DNA of 64,000 nucleotides from Zobellia uliginosa (GTDB lineage: Bacteria; Bacteroidota; Bacteroidia; Flavobacteriales; Flavobacteriaceae). The stretch covers positions 558,001 to 622,000 of the forward strand of contig NZ_JAHKPY010000003.1 in assembly GCF_018860745.1 (NCBI RefSeq). The letters are read 5' to 3'. Shown one piece after another: positions 26,583-33,142 of the stretch. Position 1 is the first letter of the stretch. The number at the start of each line of letters is the position of its first letter. A program made the translations under genes and the position numbers. The notes below the pieces were generated by a model. It worked only from the letters and a program-made list of their open reading frames with translations. It searched no databases and was not told the DNA's origin.

Positions 26583-27283
26583 CCCCGCTAGCGCTTGTAT
26601 TTAACGAGTGCCGTCCCAGTAGCTTATTATTCTAAGAAACCAATATCGTCAATTTTAAGGACCGTATGATCATCCGCAAAATTTTTAGCACTAGAGTATT
26701 TCCAATCTATTGGGTCGCAAACAAATCCGGAAACAACCGGGTTGCTATGTATATATTCTATTTTTTGTTTTATAACGGCAGTACTCCATAGTTCAATGGG
26801 CTTGTTGTTGTGCTGCCAAAATTGATATTTAGATATATTTCCTTTTTGTTTTCCCGCTCTTTCAAACATCCACAATAACCATTCTTTTCTGCTTTCTGTA
26901 GGGTTTTCCTCAATTGCTTTAAGGATTTTTTTAGAGGTATGTTTTTTAAAATCTCTTAATAGATTCATTGGATTTTCATTAGAATCCCTGAAAATTAAAT
27001 GTATATGGTTAGGCATAAAACAATAAGCATATAATTCCATGCCTTTTTCTTTTCTGCAATAGTCTATACTTTCCAGTAGGATATTGAAATATTCTTGTCT
27101 GGTAAATATATCTATCCAATATACCGTAGCAAAAGAAACAAAATAGGCTGCTGTTGGATTTTTAAACTTGTACTTTCTGCTCATTGTTTAAAAATACAAA
27201 AGCTATCTAAATGTTTAGATAGCTTTGTTTGTTGTTTCTTACTCTGTACGGCACTCGTTGCAAACGAGCGCTAGCGGGGGGGA
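26583..27283 (+). mobile_element. REP element copy F: full-length RAYT-carrying copy
   Basis: This ~700-bp element has a left end CCCCGCTAGCGCTTGTATTT...GAGTGCCGTCCCAGTAGC, the RAYT gene on the minus strand, the AGCTATCTAAA/TTTAGATAGCT hairpin just beyond the RAYT start, and a right end TACGGCACTCGTTGC...GCTAGCGGGGGGG. It is the likely parent of the short copies, which keep the same ends and the first and last bases of the RAYT region. Confidence 0.88.
26627..27184 (-). CDS. REP-associated tyrosine transposase (RAYT, Y1/IS200-like)
   Basis: This 185-aa HUH-family single-strand transposase has its HxH motif at H60/H62 (CFMPNHIHLIF) and the catalytic tyrosine at Y144 (KIEYIHSNPVVSG), both typical of RAYTs. 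It would nick and join DNA at REP hairpins. It is flanked on both sides by the REP palindromes of this array. The length is normal and no defect is seen, so it may be active. It is the only transposase gene in the window. Confidence 0.92.
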   Translation of the reverse strand: MSRKYKFKNPTAAYFVSFATVYWIDIFTRQEYFNILLESIDYCRKEKGMELYAYCFMPNHIHLIFRDSNENPMNLLRDFKKHTSKKILKAIEENPTESRKEWLLWMFERAGKQKGNISKYQFWQHNNKPIELWSTAVIKQKIEYIHSNPVVSGFVCDPIDWKYSSAKNFADDHTVLKIDDIGFLE

Positions 27284-27475
27284 GATTATTATTCGAATAA
27301 TTAATCCAATAAATGAAAATATTCCTCCCAAAAAATGATTGTCTTGTGAGCTGCTACCCCCTTCACTTTGAAAAAACATCGATGCTAACGAAATACCAAT
27401 AGAAAGGGCAATTGTATTCATAAGAATTAATCCAATAATCTCTAAAGCAGTATTTTTTTTTGGTTGTTCTCCCAT
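27239..27475 (-). CDS. Small membrane protein ending inside the REP right end
   Basis: This 78-aa protein has two hydrophobic helices (IIGLILMNTIALSIGISLA and GGIFSFIGLIIRIIISPP). The last ~13 residues (PLALVCNECRTE) and the stop codon are encoded by the right end of REP copy F, so the natural C-terminus has probably been replaced. The family is unknown. It lies where other cassettes have an immunity gene. Confidence 0.45.
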   Translation of the reverse strand: MGEQPKKNTALEIIGLILMNTIALSIGISLASMFFQSEGGSSSQDNHFLGGIFSFIGLIIRIIISPPLALVCNECRTE

Positions 27476-27519
27476 TATTCTCTAATGTATAGTCTAATTT
27501 GATTGGTTATATTTCAAAC

Positions 27520-27735
27520 GCTGCTAGGGCTCATATTTTACGAGTGCCGTCCCAGTTACTTCCTATTAAGAATCTGAAAGCATCAACTGTAAAAACAAGG
27601 CTATTATTGCCAAGGTTTCTTGCTTTACTATTTTCTGCTCATTGTTTAAAAATACAAAAGCTATCTAAATGTTTAGATAGCTTAGTTTGTTGTTTCTCAC
27701 GCTGTACGGCACTCGTTGCAAACGAGCGCTAGTGC
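27520..27735 (+). repeat. REP element copy G (complete short form)
   Basis: The left end is slightly degenerate (CTGCTAGGGCTCATATTTTA), the internal hairpin is intact, and the right end is TACGGCACTCGTTGC...GAGCGCTAGTG. The right end lies 13 bp past the stop of gene 27749-28255. It is the copy nearest the functional T6SS effector modules. Confidence 0.85.
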
Positions 27736-27748
27736 TAAATGATAATAC

Positions 27749-28255
27749 TTAGCTCTTTATTTTACCATAACCAGCCTTAATGGCCAATTGTTTTGCGGCA
27801 GTCAAATCGGCTAGGGAAATAGTTGTTAATGGGTAACTGTCGCTATCGATATCCAACCAAATTAATTGCACCTTACTCGATTCAAGTTTCCGGTTCAGTT
27901 GTGGTATAAATTCCTCTATATCCTCGTCTATAAACGGTTCTATTTTTAATAATTGTTTAGAAATTGAATCATAATCTGTATGGCCCTTAAATAATTGAAG
28001 TGCTGTCGAGACAAGTTCTTCTGGGTCATCTTTCCAATCCAGTTCTATTAAAAGGTCCCGTCTGGCCAAACCGTCTACCATGGCAAGCCAGGGAAGCTCG
28101 GGTACAGGTTTATCAATACCACGTTCTTGTAATATAGTGGCAAATTGGCTCAGGTAGTTTAATGGTTGGTTTTCGGCCAGCTGTATCTCCGACACCAAGG
28201 AGCTGTCCTTGGTGAGTAATTCTGCTAAGTCAAACAAGGGTTTGATTTTCTTCAT
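27749..28255 (-). CDS. DUF6630-like protein
   Basis: This 168-aa protein uses the ATG at 28255; an upstream ATG at 28285 would overlap the PoNi gene. It has a helical N-terminal part and ends with VQLIWLDIDSDSYPLTTIS, which resembles the DUF6630 family. That assignment is from memory of the motif. The gene follows the PoNi-like gene by 4 bp and precedes REP copy G, so it is probably the last gene of the PoNe/PoNi operon and may be an accessory immunity gene. Confidence 0.55.
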   Translation of the reverse strand: MKKIKPLFDLAELLTKDSSLVSEIQLAENQPLNYLSQFATILQERGIDKPVPELPWLAMVDGLARRDLLIELDWKDDPEELVSTALQLFKGHTDYDSISKQLLKIEPFIDEDIEEFIPQLNRKLESSKVQLIWLDIDSDSYPLTTISLADLTAAKQLAIKAGYGKIKS

Positions 28256-28259
28256 TAGT

Positions 28260-28961
28260 CTAGTCTTTCCAATGGACCATATCATATGGGTAGTATTGTT
28301 GATCTCTTAAAGAGCTGTCGTCTAAACCAAGAATTTTTACAACCGCACCGCTTTCAAAACTCCAATAGCCAAAATACGTATTATGCTTTCCATTATGGCT
28401 ATTATGCCATCCTGCACTAGAATGGCCTTTGTACCATTCTTTGTCAAGATATTTTTTTAGATTTTCAAGAGCTATTTGCTTATCCGTTTCATTGATTACC
28501 GATTCTATGCTTTTGTATGGAATTGAAAATTTAAATGCTTTGGTGCTAATTGGCCTGCTAGGTTTTCTAGATTGAATTAAAAAATCAACTAAATGATCTT
28601 CTAAATCATCATTCTCTACCAAATTTATTAATATGTCAAATGAATCGTTATCAATCTCTAGTAAAACCCCCATGGATAGCATCCAGATTAATTGAACATA
28701 AAAATTTTGAGAATTATAAATCTTTGCAAACCATTTTACAGATTCAATGTAGTCCTTTTTTAAATCTATAATTTTCGCCCCAGAAGAATATTTTGCGATT
28801 AAAATATTTCTGGTTTTAAGGTCTAATGTGGTATCAAATGTTCGTTGACCGGCTACAGGTAATTCCTTGTCTTTAGTATTTTCAATAAAGAAATCAATTG
28901 CCTTTTTTTCCTTATCGATATAATTTTCAAAATATGTTTTGTCTTTTACTTTATCTCTCAT
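28260..28961 (-). CDS. PoNi-type immunity protein (DUF1910/DUF1911)
   Basis: This 233-aa helical protein has a C-terminal block (HSSAGWHNSHNGKHNTYFGY then WSFESGAVVKILGLDDSSL, ending YYPYDMVHW) that is diagnostic of DUF1911. PoNi proteins neutralise PoNe DNases. It starts 9 bp after the PoNe gene 28971-30005, which I take as its cognate toxin. It is related to, but clearly different from, the PoNi-type protein at 30056-30847. Confidence 0.85.
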   Translation of the reverse strand: MRDKVKDKTYFENYIDKEKKAIDFFIENTKDKELPVAGQRTFDTTLDLKTRNILIAKYSSGAKIIDLKKDYIESVKWFAKIYNSQNFYVQLIWMLSMGVLLEIDNDSFDILINLVENDDLEDHLVDFLIQSRKPSRPISTKAFKFSIPYKSIESVINETDKQIALENLKKYLDKEWYKGHSSAGWHNSHNGKHNTYFGYWSFESGAVVKILGLDDSSLRDQQYYPYDMVHWKD

Positions 28962-28970
28962 AATAAAAAT

Positions 28971-30005
28971 TTATGGCCAGGCACCTGCAACATTACCTAA
29001 AGCGTCTACTGCGCTGGTGGTTACGTTCCCTGCAGGGTCTATATGTACTAGCACTGATTGAACACTCTCGGGATCCAGCATTTTGGCCAGTCTGATTTGA
29101 TTTGCAGCTTCTTCGCCTACAGCATCTGTCAACCTATCGCTTCCGTTAATCCAGTCATCACTCATTTGGGGACCGTCTAAGGTATTACCCAATTTTGAGG
29201 TATTATATTTTGCTTCTGCAATAATGTATTGCGGGGGCGGATTAGCGTTTTCATAAACACCGTCAATACCTTTTGCAATAGTCTGGTCAAGACTTTCTAC
29301 AGCATCATCACCTAATCTTGATAGATTTGCGGGATTGCCATTAATTTCTGTAATGTCCTCCAAATGGCGATCCATTTTCATTTCGCCATAGTTTCCTTTT
29401 CTTTTATTGGTACCTAAAGTTTCAACTCCATTCTGAACGTCATCAATTACATCTTGTTGACGCATCGCTCTCTCAGACAATTCTTCACCAACCTCAAGCA
29501 ATTGATCACCAGCTTTGGCGGCTTTACCCGCCTTCCACATACGGAATCCTTTTTCAATCACCTTCCCAGCCCCCAAAAATAAGAAACCTAAAGCAACTTC
29601 TTTAAATAAAGCCTCTTCATCTCCATCTTGGGAGTAATCATAAAGTGCTTTAACAGTCAATAAACACCCTGCGACTTCTAATGCTGCTACCGTGACGGCA
29701 ATACCTGTTGCTAAAGCACCAGAAGCGGCTCCAACGGCAGCTATGGCAGCAAGTGCCGCACCTCCAGTAACAATTATTAAAGCAACCGCAGCCACTACCA
29801 AAACCACTTTGCCTAGAGTCTCCCAAAAACTGGACTCTTCCTCCGCCTCCGCACAGGCGGCAGTAGCTTCTTCCAGCGAATAGAAAATCTCTATTTTACC
29901 TCCAGCGGTACATTGCAAAACCGAATCTTCCAGCAAGGGGTTAAAGTAGCCTACGAATATACCGTCTTCGAAACCATCCCACATAACAGGGGCCGGTGAA
30001 CTCAT
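28971..30005 (-). CDS. PoNe-type DNase effector with truncated PAAR-like N-terminus
   Basis: The N-terminus of this 344-aa protein (FNPLLEDSVLQCTAGGKIEI, to ~41) matches only the last part of a DUF4280 PAAR-like domain. Hydrophobic helices follow (~65-120), then a PoNe nuclease domain (~200-344): GNYGEMKMD (E207), GIDGVYE (D248) and IIAEAKYNTSKLG (E264-A-K266), a PD-(D/E)xK core. It seems a second toxin unit left behind an intact PAAR-PoNe gene. Delivery by T6SS is uncertain because the PAAR-like domain is incomplete. Confidence 0.8.
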   Translation of the reverse strand: MSSPAPVMWDGFEDGIFVGYFNPLLEDSVLQCTAGGKIEIFYSLEEATAACAEAEEESSFWETLGKVVLVVAAVALIIVTGGAALAAIAAVGAASGALATGIAVTVAALEVAGCLLTVKALYDYSQDGDEEALFKEVALGFLFLGAGKVIEKGFRMWKAGKAAKAGDQLLEVGEELSERAMRQQDVIDDVQNGVETLGTNKRKGNYGEMKMDRHLEDITEINGNPANLSRLGDDAVESLDQTIAKGIDGVYENANPPPQYIIAEAKYNTSKLGNTLDGPQMSDDWINGSDRLTDAVGEEAANQIRLAKMLDPESVQSVLVHIDPAGNVTTSAVDALGNVAGAWP

Positions 30006-30054
30006 TTTCTTTTTCTTCTTTCTTTGAAGAAAATATACTTTTAAAAATTCCCAT
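29941..30054 (-). pseudogene. Duplicated start of a PoNi gene
   Basis: The frame begins MGIFKSIFSSKKEEKEN, which copies the start of the PoNi gene at 30847 (MGIFKSIFTSNKKTN). It then runs out of frame into the next toxin gene and stops at 29941. It is a remnant of a second PoNi start and indicates recombination within the operon. Confidence 0.55.
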
Positions 30055-30058
30055 TTTA
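30031..30058 (+). repeat. 28-bp direct repeat, copy 1
   Basis: This is a perfect copy of 30824-30851, beginning AAATATACTTTT and ending CCCATTTTA. It holds the duplicated PoNi start codon and the stop of the upstream PoNi gene. Confidence 0.85.
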
Positions 30059-30847
30059 AACGGATACTTTATCTTGCCAATGCACCATATCATAAGGGTA
30101 ATGTGGATGGTCTTTGAAACTACTATCATCCAAGCCCATGACCTTGACCACGGCACCGGCCTCCCAACACCAATAGCCAGAATAACCCCATTGACGCTTA
30201 TGGGAATCATACCAAGCCATATCCTTGTTCAATGTATACCACTCATCAAGATACTCATGGACTAATCTTATAGCCTCCTCACTACTTGACTCTATAGCCA
30301 AAGAAAGGGATTTGGTTAGTTCTGGATAAGCTACCTTATTTGGTTTACTTGACGTTTTTTCCAATTTGTTTTTCATTAGAAACCATATAAGATTATCAGC
30401 TAACAGAGATTTAAAATTGTCATTATCTTGGGGTTTCTCAAACAAATCTGAAAATATTTTAAAATTTTCAAACTTAAAATTTAATAAGGTACTTAATGAA
30501 ATTACATTTAGAAAGTCAGTATATGCACTTTGCTTTTCAAGAGCATGACAAAAATTGATAAATGCATTGTTAAATGTTGTTTTTATAGTTTTAATTTCAA
30601 TTCCTAGAGAGTAGGATACTTGTATTTTTTGAAACATCAAGGTATAGTTCGCATAATAATGAGATGGCAATAACTCTACATGGCTTTTCAGGTATTGTCC
30701 TTGATTAGATTTATAAGAATTTTCCCACTTTGAAATACGTTTTAATTCTTCCAAAAAATAGAGTTCGTCTTTATACTGGGATTGACGTAGAATATATGTA
30801 GTATTTGTTTTTTTATTAGAAGTAAATATACTTTTAAAAATTCCCAT
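30056..30847 (-). CDS. PoNi-type immunity protein (DUF1911)
   Basis: This 263-aa helical protein has a C-terminal DUF1911 block (HKRQWGYSGYWCWEAGAVVK, VMGLDDSSF, HYPYDMVHW). It begins 25 bp after the PAAR-PoNe effector gene and should protect against it. It is flanked by the 28-bp direct repeats, which mark one immunity gene as the duplicated or exchanged unit. Confidence 0.85.
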   Translation of the reverse strand: MGIFKSIFTSNKKTNTTYILRQSQYKDELYFLEELKRISKWENSYKSNQGQYLKSHVELLPSHYYANYTLMFQKIQVSYSLGIEIKTIKTTFNNAFINFCHALEKQSAYTDFLNVISLSTLLNFKFENFKIFSDLFEKPQDNDNFKSLLADNLIWFLMKNKLEKTSSKPNKVAYPELTKSLSLAIESSSEEAIRLVHEYLDEWYTLNKDMAWYDSHKRQWGYSGYWCWEAGAVVKVMGLDDSSFKDHPHYPYDMVHWQDKVSV

Positions 30848-30851
30848 TTTA
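30824..30851 (+). repeat. 28-bp direct repeat, copy 2
   Basis: This is a perfect copy of 30031-30058, covering the start codon of the PoNi gene at 30847. The repeats are 793 bp apart, one gene length. Confidence 0.85.
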
Positions 30852-30872
30852 TTTTTTTATAAAATTAGTCAG

Positions 30873-32237
30873 TTAAAACCAGCCAGCCAAGGCTTTCCCA
30901 AAGCTGCTACCTGCAAGGCCACCAATGACACCCCCGATGATGCCCCCCACTACGGTACCGATACCCGGGCAAATTGCCGTACCTATAATAGCACCCAATT
31001 GGGCACCGGCCCACCCACCTGCCATACCACCGGCGGCAGAACCTGCAGCAGCCTGTGTCTTTTCACCGAACTCCCCTTCTTCGGCATAGGCCGTACCAAT
31101 ACTATAGGTATCCATAACTACACCCACAACGACAGCTCCTCTACCAACTACCTTACCGTATTTGGCTATTTGATCGGAATTACGCCATAAATACTCGTTT
31201 GCCTGTAGGGCGGCCTCGGAGTTCCTGACCGCATTAGACATTTTAGAATCGGCCAAGGCCTGTATGGGGGCAGAATTGGAAATAGATGATCGTACCGAAG
31301 TTGCCAATTGTTGGGCACGGGTCTGCGGGTATTCTATATCTGTTCCTTGCCCTCGTAACTTAGAAGCATTTCCATCTACGGGTTCAGTCCGCATAGTTCC
31401 ATCCGTATGGGTACGGGTAATAGCGCGATCTAAGGTATTATTTTGATTTCTATTTGAGATTTCCAGTGCGTGATCTGGATTGGAAATTGCCCCATTGTCG
31501 AGATGATTCTGACTCCAATTCTGATCTAATTCTTTAAACCCCGTTCCTTTATTTTTTTGTAACTCTGCACTATTGTACTTTCCATCAGTTTCTTTGTAAT
31601 CTCCACCGACCCCTCCTTTATTATAGGCCCCATCGATACCGGGAGCCGTTGGTTTGTCAATATCTATAAGCGGGTGTTCGGCACGTATATCGTCCCAACC
31701 ATCCGCTCTATGAAATACATTGTCCTTCATCTCGCCATAATTACCATGGCGTCTATAGTCACTGGCACTATTAGATCTTACTAAACTGAGTTTTCCGCTT
31801 TCCACATCATAAATAATGCCCCGTTGTATAAAATCTATGGCCCTGTTATAGTCTACCCAAGGTAGTGCGCCAAAGCCCATACCGGTAAGCCCAAATTGTA
31901 TGGTGCCCGTACCACTTGTTGCGGTTATACTAACCATAATCTGCCCGCCCGTAGCACATAATAATTTAGCATCTTCGAATACCAATTTATAGCCGTTTAC
32001 CTTAACATCTTTATTGCACTTGTCCCAATACAAAGGTGCAAAGGCGCAAGGGCTACCATTTTTAACACTGCATGCACCAAAGGGCATGATGTTTTCTCCT
32101 GGCTTCATATCTGCTTCCGAAGCCAAAAATTCGCCGTAGATCTTGGTATTGTTATGGTTGGTAACGATCAGCTGGGTCGGTGCGGCCCCTTTGTCACAAA
32201 CCAGACAACTACCATTGGGTATATATTTTTTTGCCAT
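30873..32237 (-). CDS. T6SS PAAR-like (DUF4280) effector with PoNe-like nuclease and glycine-zipper C-terminus
   Basis: This 454-aa protein has a DUF4280 PAAR-like domain (1-~103; cysteine-rich, ending FEDAKLLCATGGQIMVS) that should cap the VgrG spike. A PoNe-like domain follows (~160-275): GNYGEM (E169), GIDGAY (D202) and ETDGKYNSAEL (D218-G-K220, a DxK variant of the usual ExK). The C-terminus (~395-447) is a glycine-zipper stretch (GGIIGGVIGGLAG) that may insert in membrane. It is the last gene of the vgrG module 33143-34987, with a PoNi gene behind it. Confidence 0.82.
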   Translation of the reverse strand: MAKKYIPNGSCLVCDKGAAPTQLIVTNHNNTKIYGEFLASEADMKPGENIMPFGACSVKNGSPCAFAPLYWDKCNKDVKVNGYKLVFEDAKLLCATGGQIMVSITATSGTGTIQFGLTGMGFGALPWVDYNRAIDFIQRGIIYDVESGKLSLVRSNSASDYRRHGNYGEMKDNVFHRADGWDDIRAEHPLIDIDKPTAPGIDGAYNKGGVGGDYKETDGKYNSAELQKNKGTGFKELDQNWSQNHLDNGAISNPDHALEISNRNQNNTLDRAITRTHTDGTMRTEPVDGNASKLRGQGTDIEYPQTRAQQLATSVRSSISNSAPIQALADSKMSNAVRNSEAALQANEYLWRNSDQIAKYGKVVGRGAVVVGVVMDTYSIGTAYAEEGEFGEKTQAAAGSAAGGMAGGWAGAQLGAIIGTAICPGIGTVVGGIIGGVIGGLAGSSFGKALAGWF

Positions 32238-32249
32238 TGCTGCCGGTTA

Positions 32250-33140
32250 TTAATGGGTTAGCTGTTCTGTTTTTGCAAAACTTTGCAGTACCAGTTCACT
32301 TTCTTCTTTGCTTATTTGTTTCACAATATGTGCATTTGCCAAGGCGTACATATTCGCGGCGTGTGTTTTAAGGTATAGGTCGGCCTCGGTAATCCACCCC
32401 ATGTTATTATAGGTGTATTTTTCCTCCATTTCTACATGTAAGGTGGCATCAACATCTAAAACCCCTATCATTCCTTTTATATACTTGGTAAAGGCTTCTT
32501 GCTTAAACTTGTCTTTATTTAAGAACCCCTGGGTGTCTATTGTGGTAAAGCTCTGACCTTCAATTTTAGATTTAGAAATCTCGGTTTGCAAGTTTAGGGG
32601 TAAATCTATTTTGCCAAAATGGCCCTTGATTTTATATTCACTACCTCCTGTGGAGAGCTTTTTTTCGTAATTACCTTGAAAAAAAATGTGGTATAAGTTA
32701 AATCCGTCAAGTGATTTTAAAAGTGCCTTTTCATTGCTAATTAGCTTAGTAGTTAGGTCTACCATCAATTTCGTACCGTCGCCTCCTCTTTTTTTATATT
32801 TTTGGAGCATTTTGGCCATGAAGCCGCTGTGCCATTTGATGTAAAGGTCATTTCTATTTTGAATTCCGATGATAGCACCGTTTACATCTGTCTTTAAAAC
32901 AAGTTTATTTTGCAATTCTTCCATATCGCCTGTCCACTCATGTATAAGGCTCGTACCTATTAACTTATGTCCTAGAAGCTTAATCGTAAATATCTTGTGG
33001 TCAGCTTCACTTTTATCCAATGAAACTTCGATTACTTTGTCTAAAACGAATTCGATTTTTTTTGCTCCGATAACAGTTCTGTTTACGGTAGTACACTGAT
33101 ATATGGTGGGTGCTACTTTCTTTTTTATTAACATCTTCAT
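32250..33140 (-). CDS. Unknown VgrG-linked protein (candidate adaptor), module 1
   Basis: I recognise no family in this ~296-aa soluble protein. It lies 2 bp after vgrG and 12 bp before the DUF4280 effector. An unrelated-looking 285-aa gene occupies the same place in module 2. In other bacteria, genes here are often effector chaperones or VgrG-PAAR adaptors, which I infer as its role. The ATG at 33140 is preferred over a TTG at 33146. Confidence 0.5.
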   Translation of the reverse strand: MKMLIKKKVAPTIYQCTTVNRTVIGAKKIEFVLDKVIEVSLDKSEADHKIFTIKLLGHKLIGTSLIHEWTGDMEELQNKLVLKTDVNGAIIGIQNRNDLYIKWHSGFMAKMLQKYKKRGGDGTKLMVDLTTKLISNEKALLKSLDGFNLYHIFFQGNYEKKLSTGGSEYKIKGHFGKIDLPLNLQTEISKSKIEGQSFTTIDTQGFLNKDKFKQEAFTKYIKGMIGVLDVDATLHVEMEEKYTYNNMGWITEADLYLKTHAANMYALANAHIVKQISKEESELVLQSFAKTEQLTH

Positions 33141-33142
33141 AA

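Noticed and set aside
19505-27732. Plus-strand ORFs reading SAHILRVPSQLL at 19505, 23590 and 27499
   Set aside because: They are read-through of the REP element itself and recur only because the repeat recurs.
18866-27735. Integron-like attC array
   Set aside because: Repeats with inverted ends between small gene units recall integron cassettes, but there is no integrase, the ends lack the attC core sites, one copy carries a RAYT gene, and the repeats match REP palindromes of that element.
18866-27735. CRISPR array
   Set aside because: The repeats are ~220 bp, far apart and separated by genes. No short regularly spaced repeats and no cas genes are seen.
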